Below are positions 37,001-50,683 of a stretch of 64,000 bases of DNA, in pieces. Both the position numbers and the translations under genes were made by a program. This stretch comes from Epinephelus fuscoguttatus (taxonomy: Eukaryota > Chordata > Actinopteri > Perciformes > Serranidae): the NCBI RefSeq assembly GCF_011397635.1, contig NC_064756.1, positions 33,098,996-33,162,995 of the forward strand. The letters run 5' to 3'. The notes beneath the pieces are model-generated. The model worked only from the letters and a program-made list of their open reading frames with translations, was not told the DNA's origin and searched no databases. The stretch's first letter is position 1. Each line of letters starts with the position of its first letter.

Positions 37001-40000
37001 ATATATACGTTTCCTGAGTGTTCTTCCACAGGACACAGGGAGAGAAGGAAGAGGAAGAGGGAGAGGGAGAGCTGAGGAAGGGGGCGAGGGGGTAGAGGCG
37101 GCGCAGGAACAGCCAGGCGAAGAGGTGTGTCTCGGCTACCCAGAGGGAAGAGGAGGAGAGAGGGTGGCAGCCTTCGCAGCAGCGCGAGAGCAATCAACAG
37201 ATTAGGGTGTAGGCTAGGCTAACCATTTAGCTCTAGCTCTGAGATAACGTTAGCCAAGGCTAGGATAACATTAACACGTAAACGTAGCCGTCACTCAAAC
37301 TTAGACGAGAGGGAAAAGTAGTTGCAAACATGAAGCCAAAATGATTTTAAAATATCAGATTGAATTACCTGTCTAGCAGAAAGCAGGCAACCTCCGCATC
37401 CCTTGTGAAATCCCTCTCCTTCAGGAGTTCTTTCCACCTGGAATAAGCGTTTTCTCCCATCCTCGCTTATCTGATCTTTTTCTTTTATTTGGTGGCGTGG
37501 TTTCCCTCTTACGGTGCAAAACATATGTGTGGTCCTCCATTTAAAGTGCGACAGAATCATAAAAGTACAAAGCAGGTTCACGCAGAAGCGCCCCAAATTG
37601 ATCTACACCTTAACTGTCTCCAGTGATAGCAAGTTACTGGTCCCTTTCGGCCACTGTATTCAAACATGGCAACGCAAGAGGGCAGCCTCCAGCATACCGC
37701 GCCCTGCCTGTGTATATATAGAGAAATCATTCTAAGCCTATGAGAAAGCTTCCATTTGTATGTGAATTGCATTACACTTTAGTAAATATATAGTTGATAG
37801 TTGATATTTGCTAATAAACAACCACGTAAATTACACATTGTAATTTTAAGGAGAGTAAAGTTACGTAGGTTAGGGTTAGGAAGAGAGTCATGGTTAGGTG
37901 TTGTCAGGCTACGTACTCAATGTTAAGTTATGTTGTTAGGTTTAAGAAAGTAAAGATGGGATAGGTTTAGGAAAATAGTAATGGTTAGGTGTTGTCTCAT
38001 TAAATACTTTCCGGCGCAGCGCAGGGTGGCGCAGGGTGGCGAACCCCGCGCAGAGCTAGTTTCGAACAGTGCAGCCCGAGGCGCGCTCAGTTTGGTAGTT
38101 TGGCAGACCGAGGTGCGCTGAGATGGGTGTGGTGGCGCAGCAGAGGGAGGTGTTAACAGATCCAGCTTGGTGACAGTTTCGTGCCAAAAGGCTTCGCCGA
38201 AGGTGCGCTAAAAGCTTGCCAGCTGTAACCAGTTCTACTGTCAGCGCAGGTGGAGCGCAGCCGGTGTAGTGGAAGTTTGGCTGACCGGCGGACAGTGCAC
38301 AAACCTCACAGGCAGGTTTCCAGAATATCAGGCACATTAACGATGCAATAAATAACCCAAAAACCACTATTCAATGCAACTATCTGCAATCAGCACATAA
38401 ATGTATCTCTATATTGACTGTCTCGTCACATCTGATGTCAGATCAAAGGGGATTGGCACCGTTTGGCACACGTAATAGAAACCCAACCTGATTTGATTAA
38501 CAAAACTAATGAGTTCACATCCCTCTCAGCCAACCACAAACAGCTACAGCATCAGATAGGGAGTATATATTCAGCATCCGTCATCTTAGAAAAGTCAAAA
38601 GAAAAGAAACAGAGTGAGACTGCGAGAGAGAAAGAGAGAGCGCACGCGCACACGAGAGAAACACAACATTGATTTACAGTTGTGGTGACCTCCTCCCGGG
38701 CTACCTTTGCATCATCAGCCTGTGGAGGTCTGCTCGCAGTTCCGTATATACGGACACTGCGAGCAGACCTCCTGAACCAAAACATCAGTTTCCTCCTGGG
38801 AGAAGTTTGGCCGTCAACATAAAGTTGTGTGCTAAACGTAAAGTTACATAGATTAGGTTTAGGAAAGTAAAGGTGGGTTAGGTTTAGGAAAAGAATTACA
38901 GTTAGGTGTTGTCACGTTAAATACTCAATGTTAAGTTACGTGGTTAGGTTTAAGACAGTAAAGATGAGATAGGTTTAGGAAAAGAATTATGCTTAGGCAT
39001 TGTCACATACTTAAAATTAAATTACATACTTAAAGTATGTTAGGGTTAGGAAAGTAAAGATGGGTTAGGTGTAGGAAAATAATTATGGTTAGGCGTTGTC
39101 ACTTTATGTTCTGAGGGAAAGTCATGTCAACCACCCTAATCTGCATCCTTAGGAGGACTTTTGCTTTTTAGTACTTCCTTCTTCACTTCCATCAGAGGAT
39201 TCGTCACTTGATTGGAACTGTTATGTTTACCTGGGTTAAATAGGAATTACTGGCTCATAATTACATGGGTTATATATGAATACTAGTGCATTACTTTTTG
39301 TAGGTATACAAATGAACAGTGCACGAGAAGAGCCTGAATGTGCTCTCTCCATTTACTGTAGCTGTAAAAATTGAGTTAAGAGATTTTCTAACTTCTGGCA
39401 AACAAATTATTTTGTTATCCTTGATTCTGTATTAATACAATTCTTGAATAAATGTTCTGCCACTACTTATCTATATGTTGACAGCAGGTGAATTACATTT
39501 AGCCAGCACAGTAAAAGACTGTATGCGTTTAAGCTTTCATCTCTAAGATGATCGGTATATAATACATACATATGAGCCTCTCATGCAGCAGGAGTCACTT
39601 TCAAAGTGATTCAGAGCTTCTAAGCTCATTAAATGTTAATCAAAAAATCTATTTTCAGATCACATGGAGATCTGTCATGAGGATTTCAGGCCAGCTAGGA
39701 GGCCACTGCTCTGAGTGCAGAGCACTGAGTGAACAGGATTGTCCTTTATTTGATTGAAATCTAAAAAATGAGCTTAAGCCCAGAAATTGTGTTGTTTTTT
39801 TACCCAGATGGAGGATGTACACATGACAGTGATCTTTACCTTGACAAAATCTCAACTGCACTTCTCAAGAAGCTCCAGTTTTGAATTTGAACTAAGAACT
39901 GCTCTTGACTAGAGTCCATTTTTTAAATGGCACAGAGGCAGCAGTGAGGCAACCCTGTCTCTCACAATGGCTTTTTGCAACACATCCACTGTCCTTTCCA

Positions 40001-43000
40001 TTATTCATGATGTGTTTTCTCAGACAGTGCCTTGAACCATGAGGAGTGCTCCTGTCTGTCTTTCTCCAGAAAGAGCCCTCTGGAACGAGAGACAGTGTGC
40101 ATGAGCTGCACACACTAGAAGGCCTGTTTTCATCTGCATTTGGAGAAAAACAGATGTCCAGTAGTCTGTAGAGAGGCACAGTTTTTAATAGTCTGGATCT
40201 CAGTAAAGATTTCAAGAGGGAGCTAGTGTATTAGACCTACTGTAGATGAACTTATGGAACATCTCCAGGTTAAAAGTGTACGTGCCTCTGTTATTCTCTG
40301 TGTTAACTCGGCATCATTCAGCCTGTCATTACATCATCTGACAAGATTTCTTTCTCTCTAGTCTCTGCTAAGAACGTTTCTACTGAGGTTTGCTTTGGTG
40401 GGAAAGTATGTTTAACTTCAAAACAGTAGTTGCTTTTCTTTCACTAGCATTGCATTTTCTACTAATATATTATTTAAAAATACATAAAAATGTACTATTA
40501 GGCAAAGACTAAGTTACTTTACACTTACAAGTGTTGTTTTCCTTTATTTTTTAGCTCATTAAGAGCAATTGTATTGCATTTTACATTAATAGTTAATTTA
40601 GTATTCATGCATAACTATTTAATGGTTCTTGCCCTCCATTTATTTCCATTCATTTAAGTATTTTAAAGCGCTAAACTTTGAGTTCGCTAATACAGTACAT
40701 ATCATTGAACTATTAGTCATCTTTGTTTAGACTGTTAAAATTAAATTGCTAAATTAGATTATCATGTTATAATAAAGTTGCAAACATGTAAAGTACATGT
40801 TGGTGCATTTAAAGACATTCTGAAATATAAAACTTAAGAGTCACATGTCAAACAAAAACATTTTATTGTAAAAAAAAACAACAACAAAAAAAACAGATTA
40901 ATGATTAAGTGTTTTATTGTTTGTTTTTTTTTGTCTGCTGTGTTTGACTTTCTGACCACACAGATAGTGATTTTTTTAATTGTCAGATGGCAGGAGGGTC
41001 TGCAAATGCACCATCAGTAAGAATTTTGATATGGGGTGCTGCCTCCAGCTGAAGTACTACAGTCACAACATGTTGTTGACAAAAAATAAAGGAAACAAAT
41101 AGGTCACTCCTGCTTGACTCTGACATTAGTCACATGCACCCCAGCTCTTTTTTTTTTTTTTTTAATGCAACGAGTTTTTCTTCCGCCTTCACACTGGTCG
41201 TTGTCATGGAGCTCAAGCTTAAGTTTCAAGTGTTTGTTGATATTCCTACTGTACTAAAATACACTGAACGATTCCCTGGAAATTAATCTATTTGTAATCA
41301 GGCTTTTGAAAATGTTGTGCACTCATGTTAACAGTTTCTACTTACTAAGCTAAATGCAAAGCCACTCATATGATCCTCTGAATAGAATTGATCATTTCAG
41401 TACCCCACCCCCTCTCAGCACAACTCCATCAACATAATCATCATCATCCATCCACATCTATTCAATATGTCGAAATGCTTACACACTTATTAGCTTTAAT
41501 AAAGGAGGCCTGGCAAGTCGCAGATATATTTTTGCCTTGATTAAAATGTGAAGATGCATCTCTGAACAATTGTTAAGAGCATTAGCAGAGGTAATACAGA
41601 CATGAACAGAGCAGAAATGTAGTGAACTGCAGGATTCACTCCAAACCCTCAGGCTATGAATCATCTTAATGTAATGTGTGCCAGCAGGTGGAAATGACTC
41701 AAATTTGTTCCCACAGTGAAATATGCAGCACACTGATACTCCTCTCCTGTGCTCAGGTTGGTGTACAATCCGAGCCATTTTGTTTTCCATGCAGGCACCA
41801 CATTAAAAGATGGTCAGATAATCAGTCATTTTTATGTGTATACAACAGTGTGCCTGAGACTGCCATTGGATAGACGGTTCCTTTCTCACTGTTGTTAATG
41901 ACTCATAGTGAAAGAAGAAACTCCTTTGTTTTGTTGATACGACAATATCTGCGTTTTTTTTCTATGATAACATGCACATTTTGTCAGGGTTTCAGTTTAA
42001 TGGAGATGCTACTGAGTGGTCAGAATTGTGAGTCATGGCTCTGTGCTTGTTACCTTAAATGAAGACATGGGGACAGGACAAAAGGAAGTCAGATATCTGC
42101 ACCAGCGTGTTAACAGAATCTCAGCCACAAAGGAGGAACTCTGCTATCTAACGAAGCACAATGGAAGAAAATATAATGTATGCAAATGAGGGAAACAAAG
42201 ACCCTATTCTTCTCTCTGCGGTCTGTCGACTGTATCAGATTCCTAGCTATCTTCTCAGCTCATCCACTGCACTTCAACTACATCTTATCAAAACATTTTT
42301 GCCTCATTGATGCATTGCGAGTATTTAAATAAAATTATATACGATGCTTATCTGAATGTATCTGCATGGTTTCACAAAGGGATGTGACTTGGTGATTTAT
42401 GGCAGAATAAAGCATTCAAGACATCACCGCCTTTGTGAAACCAAAAGTTGTGCTACTGAATGAAAACACTGTCTATTAATAAAAGTAATCTCCCAAATTT
42501 CACAAGTTGGTCAAGTGTGCAGCATCTACAGGCCTTGGAGCAAATTGTGAAATTGAATTAATTTACATGGTGATACTTTGAGCTGAAATTCAAGGCACCC
42601 ATAGTCAGAACTATCACCATGATTTAAATTGGCTTTTTAATCGAGTGTAATAATTAAAGTCTTGTTATGAAATTGTTTCCTTGTGGGTTCGTCTTCTATT
42701 GGAATTCAGGCTGCATTACAATGGAGTTTGTTGTTTTTTTTTACCCTATAAATAATAAATGAATGAAATGAAGGTGACATGAAGGTACTAAGTGTTCTCT
42801 AAACTCCATTCTGTTGTGTTTTGCAGCTTCAAGGATCTTTGCGAAGGAAGATTGAGGGACATGCACCAGGACCAAAGCAGAATGGGCTCTCCTGCGGTTT
42901 CTCCGGATCAGACTTTAAGCGGGTCCGTGTGGATGCTGGTGGTATGGGACACGGACCCTGCAACCATAACTTAAGCCAGCCTCATTCTCTGCAGGGGTCC

Positions 43001-46000
43001 TCAACCATGGGCATGCAGAGGAAGAATTACATGATGCCCCATGGAGTGGGGTCAGACATATTCAACATGACCCTGAAAGAAATGAAAAAAGAGCCCGTTG
43101 AGGCCCAGTCTTGTGGTCAGTCAAACGCAGAGATGATTTTTGACTTCAAAGATGAAGGTGGCGGTCAGATTGACCCAGAGCTCCAGGATCTTTTTGATGA
43201 GCTGACAAAGACAGTGCCAACGCTGAATGACCTGGAGTTTGAGAAGATGCTGAAGCAGGATGATACATTTGGTTTGGATCTAGGCAGGCCGAGCTCAGCA
43301 GGAGCAGCTGCCAGCCTGTGTTCCCCAATGGATAAGCCAATAAAGATGGAGCACTCCCCAGATTTTGGCCAGGTTCATGGTGGCTCGCCACAGCTTCGAC
43401 CAGCCTCAGCAGGACCCTCTTTCACACTGACCAGCACCTCTTCTACCACCACGTCGCAAAAAGCTAACACTCAGGCAGGCCACCCCAGAGCCCTGCCCTG
43501 CTGGCCAGAAATATCCCACGCAGAGCAGCTGAAGCAGATGGCAGCGAACCAACAGCAGCCGAGCTCTCTGCTTCATCACCACCACCAAACACCACCCGCA
43601 GGACTGACCAACTGGGCTCCTGCCATGAGCACCCACTCCTCCACCAGCGCCTTCCCCCAGGACAAGGTCTCCAGCACGGCCCCGCTGAGCCAGCAGCGAA
43701 TTGGCTCTCAGAGTAAAGGGATCAACAACTGCCTCTTCAAGTCAAACGGCCACAATGGCGCCCATCATTTGGACATGAAGGTTCTCAGCACCAAGCCCAC
43801 GTTGCACTTCAGCCCCAAAGCACCACATTCTGCCAGCCAGCCGATGTCTATCATGGCAAGCTCAGTGAACAAGGCTTCAGCCCAGCAGCAACAGCCTCCA
43901 TCGACCGGCCAGAATCCGCCACATTCAGCTCTTCACTTCCAGAACCAACAGATCCCTACGTCAGGGGCTCTTTGCCTGCAACCCAAGTCGGTTCCTGCGG
44001 GGCTGCCTTTTAAACTGGCACAACAGCGACAGGTAAGAACTCTGTCCAAAATCACTTCACACATGATTGCTCACATGTGAAAACCTTGTATCTCTAAATG
44101 TTTTGGGAACAAGTTGACCTTGAGCTTAGATTGACTTAGAAGTTTTGACCATATCCAAAAGCATATTATAAGCTCAAGATGTTTTTAAAACTACAGAGGA
44201 GCATAGAATACAGCTACATGGTAAACATTAAAATCAACACAATTGTGATTGCAAGGTCTTACGTATCACGTATCTACCTTCATGTATGTGATTATGGCAA
44301 TATGAGTCAACACAATGCCATAGGTGTTACAAGGTTCTCACGGTGCATGTGCCTAGAGCATGCTATTATGTGTGATAGCAAAAATACAACATAGGGTGAA
44401 TTCAGGTTATGTAGTTTTATGTAGACAAAAAGATGTTTAAATCTAGAAATCACTATGGCCTTTGGAACATCTTTATGTTGGATTCAGATGGGAACCAACC
44501 ATGTTTCAGAGGCCATACATCTTCAAACATGCCATGACCCCCTCTGTTGCTCACGCGGCATGTTTAGGTTATGCGGGACAATTTGTTTTTGTAAAGTGGG
44601 AAAGTCATTTTTAGATTAAAAAAAAAAAAACAGGCTTCTTTGCTACTTAATGAATGCAAAACCTTTTATTAAACAAGAAAAAAAACATCGACTTCAATGT
44701 AGAAGGAGCTGTTTAAGAATATTTTGGCACAAACGGCCATTTTCATTTGAACAATGTTATATAATACAAAACACTTTTGGTGATTGGCTGTTAATTTTGC
44801 ATATATATAACATCATTACAATCTGTCTCTCTGTGCCTGATGTCCCACATTACCTGAACTCACCCCCATATAAGAATAGTATACAACATAACTAGTGCAA
44901 TAAAGCATGAGATTTATGTTTAGTCAATGGCAATAACCATATACTATAGACTATAATTACAATTTCTTGTGTGATTTTATTTATTCAGATGTTAAATTCC
45001 TGGCTTGTGTATTTTGTCGCACTCTATATACAAAGTAAACAATAGTATTTTTCTATTGAAGGTATAGTAACATGATGCAGAGCAGTCAAACTCACTCTCT
45101 TTAGTCTTCCTCATCAATCGCTTGCCTCAGTTTGCTCGCAGCTGCCAACCTGCTGTCTGAAAAAGCAACAATGCTGCGCTGTTTGTTTTGGGACTTTATT
45201 TTCATTGTTCTAGCTGCTTGACTGTGCCTTTGCTGTTGTGACTCCCTTGAATATGTATTTCCCCTGAAAGTGTTTTGACGATGACACAGATTGCCAGAGC
45301 ATGGTAGATTAACATGCAGGACTTCTAATTTCTCTGCTTGTCATGGTGGCTCCCCGTCAGGGCACAGATATGCACAGCGGGATTTGCTAATTGGAGGTTG
45401 TTAGCTACAAGGGACAAGTGGTGGAAAATGACAGTAATCTGCTTAGCCTGGTGCCGGAGGTTGAATCACTGATTTGTTATGATTGGGGAGATTTAGACCG
45501 TCCCCTCTTTCATTTTTGCTCTAACAGTATCTGTAGCTGTCTTTGTGTGAAATGATAATGCGAGCCACACAAGAGAGCTCTCATAACCTCTACAGATCAA
45601 GGGAAGTGCTTGAGTGACTGGGAGAGGGCGGGAGGAGGGGGAGAGGGAGGGAGTTATTCAGACATGGAAGTAAACAAGGTAGGATGACAAATACATCATC
45701 ACACATTGGTAAAACAGAACCTGTTTTACCACTATACTGTAACAGAGAACCATCACTAATGGCTGTGCATGCTCAATGGTTGTCTTAAAACTTAAAATAT
45801 TAGCATTTTCAGAAGCTTTCAATTCATGCGTGAGGCAGAAATATGAAAAATCTTTGAAATTAGTGAATGATCTTGAGCCTACAAACATTTTTAAGGACTG
45901 TTTTCACTATAGTAGGGCTGCAACAAATAATTATTTTCATTGTAAATTATTCTGGTGATTCATTTCGCAAGTAGTTTACAGATAAATTGATTACTTGTTT

Positions 46001-49000
46001 GGTCTATAAAATGTCAGAAAAGGCCCAAAAAACAATGTTTAATCTAGTCCATAATCCAAAAAATATTCAGTTTACTGTCATTGAGTAAAGACACCAAGAA
46101 ATATTAACATTTGGAAAAAGACAGCTGTGACTTTTTTTTCTTGAAAATGTTTTACTCAAACCAATTAATTGATTATCAAATTAGTTGGCAATTAATTGGT
46201 TGAGAATTAGTCGATTAATTAAATAAAATTGTTATGGAAAAAAAAGGTATTGCTTATGTCACAAATAGCATTATTAATACTATTAGTGTTACCGCTGGTG
46301 ATAATTAGTAATAATATTTTTGTGGTTCTATTAATTAAGCAAAATAAACTATATGCAGTAAAACACTGTACGTGATTAAAAGTTACAACTGTGTGAAAGA
46401 AGGGTAGAAGAGACTTAGAAGAGCTGGATATCAAATAATGAAAAAGCCTTAAATGAATTTTGATAAATTATTAAAAAAGAAAATGTTACCAAAGTCTGGA
46501 GCTTCTGAAAGTGAAAGCTCGGTCACCTCTTGTCTTTAAAATGCTGAGGACATGTGGCTATGCTCGAGTTCATGAGGGGTAAAGTCTCTGCGAGACAACT
46601 TTCCCAAGGACATTGTGTTTTAATGTGCAGTTTGTTTGAACAAATAATATATGCAAACATTAAGCTCGGGATATGATAGCGTAGGAACTGTGCAGAAGAA
46701 ACAAGAGCCTCCTTGTAATTTTAGAACAAGCGTTTAATGGTGTTTGTCTTATGCGTTCAGCACGGACAGGGTTAAAAGTCTAGCTAATGAGGAAGGGACA
46801 GCTCACAGAGAGGAGAAAAAAGAGTAGTCTCTTCCCACAGTGAATTGAATTAGTAATGCCAGAGAAATAAAGGTCCTGAAAGAGTGCCCTGATCGCCTGT
46901 GTAACACTAGGAACTCACTGCGGGTTTCCTCCCACTGAGTGAAGCTGAGGACCATTTTTACGGCCCGAGATGTGAGCTTCAGTACTTGTTTGAAGCTTCC
47001 TACAGTTTAATAATCGCTTGCTGAGTCAAACATGTCAAAATTCAAATCCACGACTATGCAACTCTCTAGCTGTGAAGTCATACACACACAAAAAAATACC
47101 TCAGTCACTTGAAGTATGAATACATTCTCTGGCAGCTTACAGTAGAAGACACTAATGCATTATGAAACCTGAGCTACTGTGGTTGGTGGGCAATGCTATT
47201 TCAAGGACAGAATTTAGCTAGTCACATCAGTAGAGTGTGGTGTGTTTAAGCCAGAAAAAGAAAAATATGGCTTTTTTCATTCTGGTGCAGTGGAAATAAT
47301 TGCAGGACTTGTTATTTATTATGTTTGACATAAAATTGATTTCTGATTTTTGCCACTGCAGAAATTTTCTGGTAACTACATGCTTTACCCATTCAGGTGC
47401 AAAAGGGACTATATTAAAGAAATATTGAAACTAAATGTGTGTTTGAGTTACTCACCCATGTCTTAAAGGAACTGTCTGCAACCTTTGGAACATTTATATA
47501 CTATAGCAGCAAACCACTATTTCCTATGGAAGGATATAGTGGAGTAGTTGCATCCTGAGCAGAGAATGAAGTCACGCTACATCTCTGTGTTGTCATCAGA
47601 GCTTCTCTCTTAGTTGTTATGGTAGACGGTCCCGCCTACAAACATGCTAAGGCCCAAACACACCAAACCAACATCAAAGACCTAGTGGCAACAAAGGCCG
47701 ACTGTTGTGTTGCCTCACGCCGCCTGAATCTCAGCCAGGAAGTTGCATTTGAACACCAGTGTTGGGCAAGTTACTGTCAAAATGTTATATATCATATATT
47801 ACTAGTTACCATCATTTTAAACGCCTCGAGTAATAGGTTACTTATTACATTACCTTTGCTTACTTTCACCAAAATGACCTCACAAGATCTAATAGGCATT
47901 TTAAATGGATGAGGGTCATGTTGTTTCACAGCAGCTAATCAAAGCACAGAAGCTCCAGTTTATTACAGTTCATTTCAAACCCAGTGCTGTGGAGTCTGGC
48001 CCATTCATGCATTCACATCCAGTGGTTACCACTTTATATTAGGATACCCTGTTTATATTAATAATAGAGATAATATAGAACAATTAAATAGCCCAGACCA
48101 TTTAAAATAAATGAAAAGCCTTGGACACAGGGAGGGTCAGGCAGAGGATCAAACTCTGATAATCATGATATGGATGAGTATTTGTAGGCCTATGATATGG
48201 AACACAATAAACAAATATTAAGGTTAGTACAACAAACAGAATGGTGTGTGAGTAAATCACTATGATGAGTGCAAATTAATACACCGGAGCTGGAGCACCC
48301 ACCTGCTGGTTCCAGGTGTGCTGGTCACTTCCAGCTACAGCAACACTGCAGAGAGAGTTGCTCTGCAGTTGAAGGGGATGGGAGTGGATAAATCCAACAT
48401 ATACTAACATCACCCATATCTGTCACTGGGATGAGGAAGAAACAAACCAGAGGCAAGCTCCTTATCCCTGCTGTTTTCAGGCAGCCTTTGAACGCAAAAG
48501 CAGGACAGGATAAGTTGTAGGTATATGAATGAAAACTCTGGACATGATAACTCACACGATCATTGGCACCCTTCTGTGAGGTAGTGTGTAATGAATGATA
48601 TGACAACGCAAAACAAGCTATGGGGATGTTTTTTCTGGTGGCGCACTGGCAGAAGTGGAGCAATGTGGCATGATGCAGTTGAATGAAAAAGAAAAAATGA
48701 ACACTTTATTTTAGGTGGTAACCCGTTACATGACATTGTCAGTGTACTAATATTACCCATAATCCTGTTGATAACGCATTATATTACTTTGTTACTGCTA
48801 AAAAGTAACACTGTTGAACACACTGCAAAGACTACAGCCAACGGCCAACTAGCATGTATGTTCTGCGTCTGCATGAGAGGAAATAACTCTTCATACCAGT
48901 AGGTGGTGTTAGTCTGTATTCATCATTCAAAAAAGGGCCAAAAAGTTGACAAGGGCCAACTGGTGCCAATGGTGTGGCACACACCTCAAAAACTAGGGTA

Positions 49001-50631
49001 ACAGACACTCATCGACAACTCATGGTGTGTCAGGACTGTTTAGACAGTCCTGCTGCACGTGCATGTTTGTGCATGCGAGTCCGTGTTAGTTTGTCTAGTG
49101 GCTGGCTAATTGTTGCCACTCTTCACTGCTTTCATATTGTGGTTACTGGTGATATAAGGATGGCTCGGAAGTGTAGCGCCCAGCCTTCAATTTACCCCCC
49201 AGGTTAACAATGTTAGCATGTCAGCACTGTGTCTGTTTTTAGCGCTGTGTATGGAGTTAGCACTGTTAACTGCTAGCCGCTGGCTCAGCTGCTGCCATGT
49301 TGAGAGCCGTGTGCAAACAATCTTGTCCCAGAGACTGAATCATTGATATGCTCCAAATGTTGCATACAACTGCTTTAATTTCATTTTGATATTAATTTTC
49401 ACAGTGGGGATTGGGCCTGCTATACTGAAAGGCCTCTTTATTGAATTATACATTTCATTTTAGCTGTTTAGTTTCAGTAATTTTAAGCATCTAATGAGAC
49501 TTTTGCAACGAGTTTTACTTTTTGTATATTTGACTTTCAATCCATCTAAAGTGGTACACTAATGTACGCTTGTATTTTAATCCTATCTAAATATTTACAT
49601 TCTATACAGTCTTATCCAGAGTGACTTCTGCTCAGCATAAGACAGCACTGTTAGATCAAGTGAAGACAGACATTTGGCAGCAATTTCATCATCCCAGTGA
49701 TTAGCCCCAGCTAATACAGATTTCCATTTAAATACTACACAAGAGCTGGTACTTTGCATTCTGCAGATTAGATTGCTCTCCCTACTGAAAATGCAGAACC
49801 CCAAATTACAACTGCAACTTAAGATAAAGGTTTGTTGTTTCGCACTAAATAACGATTCCTCAACTTTTGTTGACAATCTTGTGGCACCACATCCCTTGGT
49901 AAGGATAAGAGTGGGGCCACGGGGGCTGAGCCTACCAGGTCACTCAGGCAGTGCTGTGAAGGGAGTACTTGTTTCCTGGGAAAGGGAGCTGCGGCCAAGT
50001 CCAGATGCCGAGGCGCTCCCCAGGGACAGCGTCCTGAGTCCAGACTGGAGGAAGTGCAGTGTGAGAGCCGGCAAGGCTGGGCCTGGATCACTGTCAGCTG
50101 CCTGCACTGCTGCAGGATGGGAGACTAAATCACTCCGCTCCTTCTCTGAGGCCTGAGCCACATGTGGTATTCATTAACAACAAGCTTGTGAAGAATGAAA
50201 GGGGGGAAAAAACATGGAAAACAGCTTTATGACACATCAGGATGACAGAGAGGATTACTCAGTTGTACATGCTAAAACACCCCTCATTGGGTTTTTCTTA
50301 CAACAAAGACTGAATAAACCCTCTCCAGTGTACCTCTGCAGGGAAAATGTTTGTGATGGTCACAATTTCTCACAGTCTCTGGGTACAGTGAATCAAAGCC
50401 AGTGACTCCGTTTTCTAGAGCAACAGGAGAAACCACTGTTTTGATGTTTTAGTCGCTGTGTAACCTCATTGCTGTGCTTGGTTTGCTGTGTGGGTTGAAC
50501 TCGGCGAGAAGGCGAATATTAGCTCATGTGAACTGGCTTGTGACTCCTGATGAGTTTCAACTTCCCTCATTCTCTAATTCTGTCTTGTTAGTTCTTCAAA
50601 TTTTGGCCCCATTCATTATCATTCTCTCAAA

Positions 50632-50683
<52 letters not shown>

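Noticed and set aside
36961..37197. Minus-strand Pro/Leu/Ser-rich frame
   Set aside because: It is produced by a purine-rich tract inside a transposon-like element; low complexity explains the open frame.
36133..39110. Interstitial telomeric repeat
   Set aside because: GGTTAGGGTTAGG occurs only in short patches; the real unit is a longer mixed repeat of about 90-100 bp.
43146..43636. Antisense frames inside maml2 exon 2
   Set aside because: They are complementary shadows of coding sequence without homology.
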